From Candidatus Sumerlaeota bacterium (GTDB lineage Bacteria > Sumerlaeota > Sumerlaeia > SLMS01 > JAHLLQ01), in contig JASGMJ010000010.1 in the NCBI GenBank assembly GCA_030156535.1, positions 62,001 through 126,000 of the forward strand: a DNA stretch of 64,000 bases. The letters run 5' to 3'. Made by a program: the position numbers and the translations under genes. Shown in pieces: positions 9,341 through 17,039 of the stretch (within the stretch, counting starts at the first letter, position 1; every line of letters starts with the position of its first letter). A model generated the notes under the pieces. That model was not told the DNA's origin, made no database searches, and saw nothing but the letters and a program-made list of their open reading frames with translations.

Positions 9341-9479
9341 TTATATTCCGGACACGCACTCTCCAGCATCACCGAACTGTCTGGACAGTGCGCTGCACTC
9401 TCCCTGACACTTCTCCTAATGCAGGGAGAAGGACTTCGGAGAGAAGAACCGGGGAAGACTCGCCAGGGAAGGCCGTTTG

Positions 9480-10472
9480 ATGAAAGCCGCCAGCTATGAA
9501 CAGTACGGGCCACCAGAAGTCCTTCAAATCAAGGACGTGGAAAAACCCGTGCCCGGAGACAACGAAATCCTGATTCGTGTTCATGCCGCCACGGTCACGC
9601 CCGCGGACTGGCGATTCCGGAAAGCACAACCACCAATCATCCGATTGATGAATGGTCTTACGAAACCAAAGACCCGCATTCTTGGCGTGGAACTCTCGGG
9701 CGACGTGGTGGCCGTGGGAAGGGATGTCACATCATTCAGGGTGGGCGACGCCGTCCTCGCGGACACCGCGTCAAACGGATTCGGCGGGCACGCGGAGTAC
9801 AAGGCACTGCCGCAGGACGCGAAGGTTGTCGCCAAACCGACCAGCATGACGCACGAGGAAGCGGCGGCGGGCATTTGCTTCGGCGGCCTGACCTCGCTGC
9901 ATTTTCTCAGGGAACAGGGGCGCATTCAACGCGGCCACAAAGTGCTCGTGAACGGCGCTTCCGGCGGATGCGGCACGTTCGCCGTGCAACTCGCCAAACA
10001 CTTTGGCGCACAAGTCACCGGTGTTTGCAGCACACCCAACGTGGAACTGGTGGCCTCGCTCGGCGCGGATCACGTCATCGACTACACAAAACAGGATTTC
10101 ACAAGGAACGGCGAAACCTACGACATCATCTTCGACACCGTCGGCAAGGTCACCTTCTCCCAATGCAAGGGGTCACTGACGAAGAAGGGCCGCTTTCTCG
10201 CCCTCGTCTTCGGCCCCCGCCTGATGGCCCAGATGGCGTGGACGTCACTGTTTGGCGGCAAAAAGGCGATCGGCACGGTGGCCATGGGAACACGCGAGGA
10301 CCTGCTCCTCCTCAAGGAACTGGCCGAGACCGGCAAGCTGCGCACCGTGATCGACCGCCGCTATCCCCTCGAACAAATCGCCGAGGCCCACCGCCATGCG
10401 GAGGGAGGGCACAAGACGGGCAGCGTTGTCATCACGTTCGGGCATCTTCACGAAGAGGCGGATGCCTGCTGA
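9480..10472 (+). CDS. zinc-independent MDR oxidoreductase (quinone oxidoreductase-like)
   Basis: A 330-residue NAD(P)-dependent medium-chain reductase. The GroES-like N-terminal domain (MKAASYEQYGPPEVLQIKDV) lacks the catalytic zinc cysteine, which places it with quinone oxidoreductases rather than zinc alcohol dehydrogenases. The Rossmann part has a nucleotide motif near residues 155-165 (VLVNGASGGCGTFAVQLAK). It probably reduces a quinone or an activated alkene; the substrate is unknown. The ATG at 9480 follows GGGAAGG; a TTG directly before it is less likely. The gene converges with the SpoIIAA-like gene 12 bases downstream. Confidence 0.9.
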   Translation: MKAASYEQYGPPEVLQIKDVEKPVPGDNEILIRVHAATVTPADWRFRKAQPPIIRLMNGLTKPKTRILGVELSGDVVAVGRDVTSFRVGDAVLADTASNGFGGHAEYKALPQDAKVVAKPTSMTHEEAAAGICFGGLTSLHFLREQGRIQRGHKVLVNGASGGCGTFAVQLAKHFGAQVTGVCSTPNVELVASLGADHVIDYTKQDFTRNGETYDIIFDTVGKVTFSQCKGSLTKKGRFLALVFGPRLMAQMAWTSLFGGKKAIGTVAMGTREDLLLLKELAETGKLRTVIDRRYPLEQIAEAHRHAEGGHKTGSVVITFGHLHEEADAC

Positions 10473-10484
10473 CGGCCGCCCCGT

Positions 10485-10844
10485 TTACTTCGTGCCCAGC
10501 CACGCTCTGGCGTCCTCGATCCGGTTCAGCTCGAACAGCTCGACTTCCGCCTTGATGAACACCGCACTCAGCTTCGCCCAGTTCTTGATCCATCGCTTGT
10601 CGGTGACGACGGCAACGCGCTCGAAGTCCTTCATGTGGCCAAATGCGAACTTCATGTCGTCCCACAGAATCGAAAGGTCGAAGCCGCCAAAGTCGCGGAT
10701 TTCCTCGAGCAGGCGCACGCTGCCGTGCTCCTGGATCAACTTTTCCAATTTTGGAACAAGGGCGTCGAAGTTCTCTTTCGTGACTTTTCCACCCACCATG
10801 ATTTCGGCAATATTGGTTCCGGGGATTTCGTTGTAGGTGATCAT
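10485..10844 (-). CDS. SpoIIAA-like (STAS-fold) protein
   Basis: A 119-residue cytosolic protein matching the SpoIIAA-like family in length and pattern: an N-terminal beta-hairpin (ITYNEI, IAEIMVGGKVT), an alpha helix, RLLEEIRDFGGFD in the middle, and FERVAVVTDKRW before a C-terminal helix ending in ARAWL. Family members often bind small hydrophobic ligands or act in signalling, but no defined role exists for most. GGGAG lies about 9 bases before the ATG. It stands alone, convergent with the oxidoreductase gene. Confidence 0.8.
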   Translation of the reverse strand: MITYNEIPGTNIAEIMVGGKVTKENFDALVPKLEKLIQEHGSVRLLEEIRDFGGFDLSILWDDMKFAFGHMKDFERVAVVTDKRWIKNWAKLSAVFIKAEVELFELNRIEDARAWLGTK

Positions 10845-11228
10845 GTTCCGTTTCTCCCGGGAATGGAGTGCCCGATTTTTGGAGGCCGGGCGGGGAAGAA
10901 TTACTTCGAAAACAACATTAGTGTCATCTGCTGGGAAAGCAAGAGTTATAGGAAAAATAAGGCGGGAAGGAGACTTTTTTCGGACGCGTGCTGTCTCTAT
11001 TGCTGTTTGGCGGGGCGGGGGTGATCCCAGCCAGTATTTCCATGCGAATGGGGCCTGTTCTGTGTTAATTCGGTTACATCGTCCCGTTGAGGGTTGACAG
11101 CAGGAGGCACCTCGGAGTGATATTAGGCCTCAAAATAAAGCCGGAGATTTGGGGGAAGGTTGGAGTTCCTTCCGTTGAACACGGCACGCGCGGCCGCGCC
11201 GCGCAAATTTCCTTTTGGAGTTTTCGAT
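10845..11228. other. 384-base intergenic region with a weak promoter candidate
   Basis: No gene seen. The stretch is less GC-rich than its surroundings. A TTGACA box at 11094-11099 with GATATT at 11119-11124 (19-base spacer) could be a promoter for the secreted protein starting at 11229, but the spacing is long and the call is weak. Confidence 0.3.
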
Positions 11229-11903
11229 ATGAAGAAGGGGTTCGTTCTTGCCGCAGCGGTGAGCATGCTTGCCGCGAGCCAGTCTTTTGCTGCCCTCAGT
11301 GCAGGTGACATTGCTTTTGTTAGCTACAATGCCGACGGCGACGACACGTTTTCGTTCATCGCGTTGGTAGATATTCCGGGCAGCGAAGAAATCAAGTTTA
11401 CCGACAACGGTTGGTATTCTGCCGGCTCCTTCCGTGCAAATGAGGGGATCAAGACTTGGACGGCTCCGGCTGGTGGCGTTGCTGCCGAAACAATCGTAAC
11501 GATCAACGCGACCGCAAACACTGCAAGCGCTGGCACTGTGGCCAGCTCTGGCAGCATGGCCATCTCGACCTCGGGCGACCAGATCCTCGCCTACCAAGGC
11601 TTGGAAGCCTCTCCGACTTTCATCACGGCTATCAATAATGAAGGAGCTGGCGTTTGGCAGAGTGACGCGACAAGCTCCAACACCAGCGCCCTGCCAACCG
11701 GCTTGACTGATGGAACGAACGCCATTGCCATCGACGAGGCCGACAATGCCGCATATACAGGAGCCACCAGCTTTGCCAATGCGGCGGCGGCACGCGCTGC
11801 CATCAACGATAGCGCCAACTGGACGGGTGACAATTCCGCTAACCAGACGCCTCCTGCCAGCATCTCCCTCCCCGTCGAGCTCGACTCGTTCCAGATCGAC
11901 TGA
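11229..11903 (+). CDS. secreted protein of unknown function
   Basis: A 224-residue protein with a classic signal peptide (MKKGFVLAAAVSMLAASQSF, cleavage after SFA at residue 21). The mature part starts ALSAGDIAFVSYNADGDD and continues with ALVDIPGSEEIKFTDNGW. I know this pattern from secreted bacterial proteins whose first domain is a conserved beta-rich module often paired with cell-surface anchors; no enzyme motif is present and no sorting signal is seen at its C-terminus (SLPVELDSFQID). The mature chain is rich in Ala, Ser, Thr and Asn. GGAG is 10 bases upstream, and a strong terminator follows at 11934. The gene is monocistronic. Confidence 0.8.
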   Translation: MKKGFVLAAAVSMLAASQSFAALSAGDIAFVSYNADGDDTFSFIALVDIPGSEEIKFTDNGWYSAGSFRANEGIKTWTAPAGGVAAETIVTINATANTASAGTVASSGSMAISTSGDQILAYQGLEASPTFITAINNEGAGVWQSDATSSNTSALPTGLTDGTNAIAIDEADNAAYTGATSFANAAAARAAINDSANWTGDNSANQTPPASISLPVELDSFQID

Positions 11904-11933
11904 CCCTCTCCCTCGTTTCGCGTTCTCTCCTTC

Positions 11934-11968
11934 GGCTGGGTTGCTCGTGCAGCCCGGCCGGATTTTTT
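11934..11968 (+). terminator. rho-independent terminator
   Basis: An 11-bp stem (GGCTGGGTTGC / GCAGCCCGGCC, two wobble pairs) with loop TCGT, followed by GGATTTTTT, 30 bases after the secreted-protein gene. Confidence 0.85.
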
Positions 11969-12053
11969 CGGTTGACTGCCACCCCCATGTCGGTGCCATG
12001 TCGGCTCCTGTTTGTCGGAAAGTACCTGATCGTCAAAAGTGATTGCCGTTCCC

Positions 12054-12191
12054 ATGATTCGCCCGTCCGCCAGCCCCCTTCGCCCCGCCCGCGCCGTTTC
12101 GGCGCAGGGCCAGGCCCTGTGCGCCACGGGCATCGCATCTTTCCCCGCCAACGCCGCCAACGGCGTCCTCGTAGTCGTACGACGGCCCTGA
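12054..12191 (+). CDS. candidate ilv leader peptide (attenuator control peptide)
   Basis: A 45-codon reading frame starting ATG at 12054 (an in-frame GTG at 12039 is an alternative). It ends NGVLVVVRRP-stop, so five consecutive branched-chain codons (GTC CTC GTA GTC GTA, 12165-12179) sit four codons before the stop. It lies 153 bases upstream of ilvB, followed by a long hairpin and a terminator, as expected of a leader whose translation senses valine/leucine-tRNA charging. No clear Shine-Dalgarno sequence precedes it, which is the main weakness. It was found by reading the leader; coding potential is otherwise untestable by eye. Confidence 0.6.
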   Translation: MIRPSASPLRPARAVSAQGQALCATGIASFPANAANGVLVVVRRP

Positions 12192-12234
12192 GATGCTGCC
12201 GGCGGGCGGGGACGCACGTGCACATCTTGGGGCC
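12184..12234 (+). promoter_or_regulatory. ilvB leader hairpin overlapping the leader-peptide stop
   Basis: GGCCCTGAGATG (12184-12195) can pair over 12 positions, two of them G-U, with CATCTTGGGGCC (12223-12234). The 5' arm contains the leader stop codon, so a ribosome stalled on the Val/Leu codons would block this hairpin. This is the expected position of the 1:2 (pause) hairpin of an attenuator. Confidence 0.55.
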
Positions 12235-12243
12235 TGAGACGCA

Positions 12244-12273
12244 GCCGCTGAATTGATCAGCGGCATTTTCTTT
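12244..12273 (+). terminator. ilvB leader terminator (putative attenuator)
   Basis: A perfect 8-bp stem GCCGCTGA (12244-12251) / TCAGCGGC (12257-12264) with loop ATTGA, followed by ATTTTCTTT. It lies between the leader peptide and ilvB, 72 bases before the ilvB start, so it would cut off ilvB transcription unless prevented from forming. Confidence 0.75.
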
Positions 12274-12344
12274 GAATCCGCAGCCCTGCCACCCAACTAC
12301 CACCATACGACTCACGGGGAACACCCCCGAACAGGAGAGCGACC

Positions 12345-14207
12345 ATGGCTCTGGACACGATGGAGACCACGAAGAAAAACGCCGGCGCGAAACACCCACT
12401 CGCCGGAAAGCAAATGATGGGCGCCGAAATGGTCGTCCAGGTGTTGTCGGACCTCGGTGTCGACACGGTCTTTGGCTACAGCGGCGGTGCGATCCTGCCG
12501 ACCTACGACGCCATCTTCCGCCACAACGCCAAGCAGCCCGAGACATCCAGGAAGCACATCAACCTCGTCGTGCCCGCCAACGAGCAGGGCGCGGGCTTCA
12601 TGGCCGCAGGCTACTCGCGCTCCACGGGCCGGGTCGGTGTCGCCATCGTGACTTCCGGCCCCGGGGCCACCAACTGCGTGACGCCCATCCGCGACTGCGC
12701 GGCGGACTCGGTCCCCATGGTGCTGATTTGCGGCCAGGTGCCGCGCGCCGCCATGGGCACCGACGCCTTCCAGGAAGCACCCGTCTTCAACATCATGAGC
12801 GTGTGCGCCAAGCACACGTTCCTGGTGACGAACCCCGAGGAGCTGGAGGCCACGATCCGCTCGGCCTTCGACATCGCCACCAGCGGACGCCCCGGCCCCG
12901 TCGTGATCGACCTGCCCAAGGACGTGCAGAACTGGACCGGCGTGTTCCAGGGCGAAGGGATGCTCGACTTCCGAGGCTTTGAGAAACGCCGCGCCCAGCT
13001 CGACGCAACCACGCTGAGCGACGAGGACGCCGCGAGTTTCTTCGCCATGCTGGCCGAGAGCGAGCGCCCGCTTCTCTATTGCGGCGGCGGCATCATCAAC
13101 TCCGGTGCCACACCGCAATTGCGCGAGTTCGCCAAGATGTTCCGCATCCCCGTGGTGACGACGCTCATGGGCATCGGCTCGGTCGACACGCGCGACGAGC
13201 TGTCGCTCCACATGCTCGGCATGCACGGCACGGCCTACGCCAACTACGCCGTGGAGGACTGCGACTTCCTCATCGCCGCCGCAGCGCGCTTCGACGACCG
13301 CGTGGCGGGCAAGGTGCACGCCTTCGCGCCCAACGCGAAGAACATCGCGCACCTGGACATCGACGCCGCCGAAATCGGCAAGGTCAAGAACGTCACCTGG
13401 TCCTTTGTGGGCGACGTGAAGACCGGGCTCGCCGGACTGACGGCCCATGGCAGGAAGACGGGCTTCAACAAGGACTTCTCCAAGTGGGTGGAGCACATCG
13501 TCGAACTGAAGAAGCAGCACCCGCTTGCCTACAACGAGGAGAGCCCGCTCATCCAGCCACAGGAAGTGATCCGCACGCTGAGCGCGATCACGAACGGCGA
13601 GGCGATCGTGACCACCGGCGTGGGCCAGCACCAGATGTGGGCCGCGCAGTACTTTGACTTCGTGAACCCGCGCCAGTGGCTGACGAGCGGCAGCATGGGC
13701 ACGATGGGCTTTGGCCTGCCGTCGGCAATCGGCGCGGCGCTCGCCTGCCCGGACAAGACGGTGATCTGCGTGGACGGCGACGGCTCGATCCGCATGAACA
13801 TCGGCGAGATGGAAACGGCAACGACGTATGGCGCGGCGGTGAAGATCCTGCTGCTCAACAACCAGGGCGACGGCATGGTGCGCCAGTGGCAGCGCCTGAT
13901 GTTCCAGGAGCGCTTCTCGGGCACGGACAAGACGATGCACGAGAAGGACTTCGTGAAGGCGGCCGAGGCGGACGGCTACAAGTTTGCCGAGCGCCTGACG
14001 GACAAGGCGAAGCTCCGCGAGACGCTCGAACGCTTTGTCGCCGCCAAGGGCCCCGCGTTCCTCGAAGTCCGCATCGACCCCGACGCCATGGTGTTCCCGA
14101 TGGTCGGCCCCGGTGCCAGCTACTCCGAAATGATGGTCGGCCCCTTCATCAAGCCGCGCGAGAAACGCGACGAGAAAATGGGCGACGTGAAGGCGGACTT
14201 GTTCTAG
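12345..14207 (+). CDS. ilvB: acetolactate synthase large (catalytic) subunit
   Basis: A 620-residue ThDP/FAD-dependent enzyme making acetolactate or acetohydroxybutyrate, the first common step of valine, leucine and isoleucine synthesis. The N-terminal ThDP-binding pyrimidine domain has FGYSGGAILPTYDA and the catalytic glutamate in VPANEQGAG; the C-terminal pyrophosphate domain has the GDGSIRMN ... LLLNN metal/ThDP motif. Length is slightly above the usual 560-600 because of an extra N-terminal tail and a charged C-terminus. AGGAGAG precedes the ATG. It is followed by the regulatory subunit gene 167 bases on. A leader peptide, hairpin and terminator upstream suggest control by attenuation. 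Confidence 0.97.
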   Translation: MALDTMETTKKNAGAKHPLAGKQMMGAEMVVQVLSDLGVDTVFGYSGGAILPTYDAIFRHNAKQPETSRKHINLVVPANEQGAGFMAAGYSRSTGRVGVAIVTSGPGATNCVTPIRDCAADSVPMVLICGQVPRAAMGTDAFQEAPVFNIMSVCAKHTFLVTNPEELEATIRSAFDIATSGRPGPVVIDLPKDVQNWTGVFQGEGMLDFRGFEKRRAQLDATTLSDEDAASFFAMLAESERPLLYCGGGIINSGATPQLREFAKMFRIPVVTTLMGIGSVDTRDELSLHMLGMHGTAYANYAVEDCDFLIAAAARFDDRVAGKVHAFAPNAKNIAHLDIDAAEIGKVKNVTWSFVGDVKTGLAGLTAHGRKTGFNKDFSKWVEHIVELKKQHPLAYNEESPLIQPQEVIRTLSAITNGEAIVTTGVGQHQMWAAQYFDFVNPRQWLTSGSMGTMGFGLPSAIGAALACPDKTVICVDGDGSIRMNIGEMETATTYGAAVKILLLNNQGDGMVRQWQRLMFQERFSGTDKTMHEKDFVKAAEADGYKFAERLTDKAKLRETLERFVAAKGPAFLEVRIDPDAMVFPMVGPGASYSEMMVGPFIKPREKRDEKMGDVKADLF

Positions 14208-14226
14208 GCAATGTTCCCGGTTGTCG

Positions 14227-14348
14227 GTTGTCAGTTCACACCCCTGATGACTGCCAACCCAACCGGGAGAAGGAACGACTTCGCAGCCGGCTGCTGATCC
14301 CACGGCCGGCCTACTCGGAAACCAAACTGAAAACCGAGAACTGACAAC
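14227..14348. repeat. 122-bp element with 11-bp perfect terminal inverted repeats
   Basis: GTTGTCAGTTC (14227-14237) and its exact complement GAACTGACAAC (14338-14348) bracket the ilvB-ilvN gap. Flanking words (CGGTTGTCGG before, TGACTAC after) are partly mirrored too. Similar words appear at 42996-43024 and 49057-49098, suggesting a dispersed repeat family. Confidence 0.55.
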
Positions 14349-14374
14349 TGACTACTCTCCCGGAGCCTCCTCCC

Positions 14375-14917
14375 ATGTCTACTAACAACGGAACTTCCGC
14401 CGACTCCACGCCGCATGTGCTCTCCGTGCTGGTGGAAAATCATTTCGGCGTGCTCTCGCGCATTTCGGCGATGTTCGCCGCGCGCAGCTTCAACATCGAT
14501 TCCCTCACCGTCGGCCCGACGCACGATCCGACGTGCAGCCGCATGACCGTGACGGTGCGCGGCGAGTCGCGCGTCGTGGAACAAATCCGCAAGCAACTCG
14601 AAAAGTTCGTCGAGGTCATCATGGTGGAAGACCTCTCGGAATCCGGCCTCTTCGTCGCGCGCGAACTCGTGCTCGTGAAGGTGTCGATCACGCAGGAAAG
14701 CGTGCAGGAGCTCGTCGATCTCGTGAACGAGTACCAGCCGCAGATCGTCGACATGACGATGGAGTCGGTGACGCTGCAAGTCGTGGCGACGACGGAAAGA
14801 GTCGAAACGCTGCTCGACCTGCTGGAGCCGCACGGCCTGCGCGAAGTCGCCCGGACGGGCACGGCGGCGCTGACGCGCGGCGCCGGCGGCCTGCACCAGG
14901 CGTTCCTCTCCAAGTAG
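14375..14917 (+). CDS. ilvN: acetolactate synthase small (regulatory) subunit
   Basis: A 180-residue regulatory partner of IlvB that confers valine feedback sensitivity. The N-terminal ACT domain is plain (HVLSVLVENHFGVLSRISAM, then FNIDSLTVGPTHD), followed by the usual C-terminal domain ending in LLEPHGLREVARTG. The length fits the 160-180 residue class (IlvH/IlvN). GGAG lies 10 bases upstream. Together with ilvB it forms a two-gene operon, interrupted by an inverted-repeat element in the gap and closed by a strong terminator. Confidence 0.96.
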   Translation: MSTNNGTSADSTPHVLSVLVENHFGVLSRISAMFAARSFNIDSLTVGPTHDPTCSRMTVTVRGESRVVEQIRKQLEKFVEVIMVEDLSESGLFVARELVLVKVSITQESVQELVDLVNEYQPQIVDMTMESVTLQVVATTERVETLLDLLEPHGLREVARTGTAALTRGAGGLHQAFLSK

Positions 14918-14944
14918 CGACGAACACTCTGTCAGACAGAAAAC

Positions 14945-14992
14945 ACAAACGCGGGGCGGTGCCGGAAAGCATCGCCCCGCGTTTGTTCTTTA
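14945..14992 (+). terminator. rho-independent terminator of ilvBN
   Basis: Perfect 14-bp inverted repeat ACAAACGCGGGGCG (14945-14958) / CGCCCCGCGTTTGT (14973-14986) followed by TCTTT, 28 bases after the ilvN stop. Confidence 0.9.
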
Positions 14993-15021
14993 GGCTCGGT
15001 CGCGTCGTGTTGAAGAGAGCT

Positions 15022-15170
15022 TTCACCACAGAGACACGGAGGAAAAGAAAGGGCTCGGCTCCAAAGAAAGATTCTGTCCCTTCTTCGTATGGATTCGCGC
15101 TTCCTTCTCTTCTCCCGCTTGGCCTGTCGCAGCATCTGGCGAAGGCGGCTGCCTCCGTGGTGCTCCTCTG
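15022..15170. repeat. CACGGAG-type inverted-repeat element, copy A
   Basis: The left arm reads CACCACAGAGACACGGAGGA (15024-15043) and the right arm TGCCTCCGTGGTGCTCCTCTG (15150-15170), inverted relative to the left. The right end touches the stop codon of the minus-strand phosphatase gene. It resembles copy B at 43079-43222 in size, arm sequence and position directly after a stop codon. Confidence 0.6.
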
Positions 15171-16832
15171 TCACTCGTACAATTCGATCTTCACGGCGTC
15201 GGCGTAGAAGCGTCCCGGCTCGTTGGCGGATTCGAGGAACGTGATCGACGCGCCAGGGGCGAGGTCGAACAGGCCGATGGCGAGCCACTTGCCCCCCGCT
15301 GCGCCCGGCGACAACTCCACCCGTCCGCGAATCAGCTCCGCGCCCGGCGTTGTCACTTCAAACAACGTCTTCGGTGCCTCGGCGCTTGATGCGTTCGGAA
15401 TCGTCACCGAGACGAGGTAGGTTCCCTTCTTCGTAATCGGCGGCGTCACCGTGAAACGCGCCAGCGTGGCGTCGCTGTCGGAGAAGCGCGTGCCGTTGCC
15501 CGCGAGTCCCGGCGCGTTGCTCTTCGCCGTGCTGTTCATCATCCCTTCCTCCGCGTAGAGAGGCGCCTTCGTCACGTTGCCTTCGGCGTCGCGTGACTCC
15601 ACGATGATGGTGGCGGCGGGGGTGGCATCGGCGGCCGGCATTCGGCGCACGAAGTTCAGTTCCGGTTCCGGCGGCCTGATGGCCGCGCGCGGCGTGGCCG
15701 TCATGCGGTCGAGCAGATTGTTGTCGCGGTCGAACGCGTATAGCGTCATCTCGCCGTTTTCGATCGTGATCCACGTATAGTGATTCACTTTTGCGGAGGC
15801 GCGAATGTAGTCCTCGCCGTCGCCGGGATCGTAGAGTGGAGCGCCTGCGCCTCCCGTGCAAATGTAGTGCACGCCGTTCACTTCGCTGCGCTGGTAGAAA
15901 TGGCTGTCGCCACTGAAGGCGGCCGTCACGCCGAACTCCTCGAAGAGCGGCACGAGATGCTCGCGGATTTTCGTGTTGCCGTAGCTCACCGTCGGGCCGC
16001 TGCGATGAATGTAGATCGGGTAGTGCATGACGGCGAACTTCCACGTTGCGTCCGAGGCATCCAGGTCGCGGCGCGCCCACTCCCACTGCTTGCTCCCCGT
16101 GGCGAATTCTGTGGCGTAGACGTCGAGCACGGTGATGTGCACGTCGCCCACGTCGAAGGAATAGTAGTATTCCGTCCCGGAATTGTCGGTGGGAACGGAG
16201 AAGTTGGCAAGATAGCGAAACGGGATGCGGGGATGGCGGCGTTCGGATTCGTGGTTGCCGATGGCGGGAAAGAATGTCGCGTGTTCGATCAGACCGCTGG
16301 CGGGCTGGAAGAACTGCGCGTCGTAGAAATCGGTCTTGTGCTCGCCGAGCCCCGTGTAGTCGCCGGTGTCGAGAACGAACAGGGGCCAGCCGAGTTCGTC
16401 GGTCTTGTCAATGATTGCCTGAACGACGGCGCGGTGGTCCTGCGGATTGTTGCGGTGGTCGCCATAGGCCACGAAGTCCAGCCGCGCGGGCATGGATTCG
16501 GGGAACGTGCGAAACCACAGCGGCGTTTCCATCAGGAACGCGTCTTCGGCCGCGCCGACGCGGTACTCGTAGACGGTGTCCGGCTTCAGCCCCGGGACGT
16601 GGATTTCGTGCGTGGTGGTGGGGACGGTGCTGTGGTAGGCCACGGCGTGGGTGCCGCCGCGTTCCTGCAGAGCAATCCAGGACTCGGCGGGCACGTCGGT
16701 GCGCCACAGGAAGTCTGCGCTGTCCGTGCGGGTGTTCTGGGGATAGGGGTTGCGTGTCAGTTCCTGGGCGCCCGCGGGCAATACGACACCCGCCAGCAGG
16801 GCGATTCCCGCGATTCGATTCCCGAAGTGCAT
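15171..16832 (-). CDS. exported purple-acid-phosphatase-like metallophosphoesterase
   Basis: A 553-residue protein with a signal peptide (about residues 1-22, ending AGA-Q). A fibronectin-like N-terminal domain (about 25-110) precedes a calcineurin-type fold with metal motifs AYGDHR (123-127), LDTGDYTG (155-161), AIGNHES (190-196) and MHYP (269-272). The last motif, normally GHxH, reads GDSHFYQR (308-315), with Asp in place of the first His. It probably hydrolyses phosphate esters outside the cytoplasm. A C-terminal beta-rich domain (about 440-553) may bind substrate or surface. AAGGAGA precedes the chosen ATG; the longer upstream frame has no signal peptide. It is divergent from the FG-GAP gene. 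Confidence 0.9.
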   Translation of the reverse strand: MHFGNRIAGIALLAGVVLPAGAQELTRNPYPQNTRTDSADFLWRTDVPAESWIALQERGGTHAVAYHSTVPTTTHEIHVPGLKPDTVYEYRVGAAEDAFLMETPLWFRTFPESMPARLDFVAYGDHRNNPQDHRAVVQAIIDKTDELGWPLFVLDTGDYTGLGEHKTDFYDAQFFQPASGLIEHATFFPAIGNHESERRHPRIPFRYLANFSVPTDNSGTEYYYSFDVGDVHITVLDVYATEFATGSKQWEWARRDLDASDATWKFAVMHYPIYIHRSGPTVSYGNTKIREHLVPLFEEFGVTAAFSGDSHFYQRSEVNGVHYICTGGAGAPLYDPGDGEDYIRASAKVNHYTWITIENGEMTLYAFDRDNNLLDRMTATPRAAIRPPEPELNFVRRMPAADATPAATIIVESRDAEGNVTKAPLYAEEGMMNSTAKSNAPGLAGNGTRFSDSDATLARFTVTPPITKKGTYLVSVTIPNASSAEAPKTLFEVTTPGAELIRGRVELSPGAAGGKWLAIGLFDLAPGASITFLESANEPGRFYADAVKIELYE

Positions 16833-17039
16833 GGCACGTCTCCTTGACCGGATACTTGCGGGGCATTCTCTGAGCCAGTCTCTTCCGTGGCAACCTGCTT
16901 CCCTGGGGGAATGGTGAACTCCCGGAAACCTGCTGCCTGCGGAGGACCGGCCTCCCCATTTCCCGCATTGTACTCTCCTTGCCCACCGGGCAGTCGAGGG
17001 TGACATTTCCTCCAATTCGCACGAAGAGGAGGAGTCTCA

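Noticed and set aside
12312-14303. 663-residue open frame on the minus strand across ilvB
   Set aside because: It is the antisense shadow of ilvB in GC-rich DNA; the product is His/Arg/Val-rich with no family pattern.
14227-14348. Insertion sequence between ilvB and ilvN
   Set aside because: No transposase reading frame and no target-site duplication visible; kept only as an inverted-repeat element.
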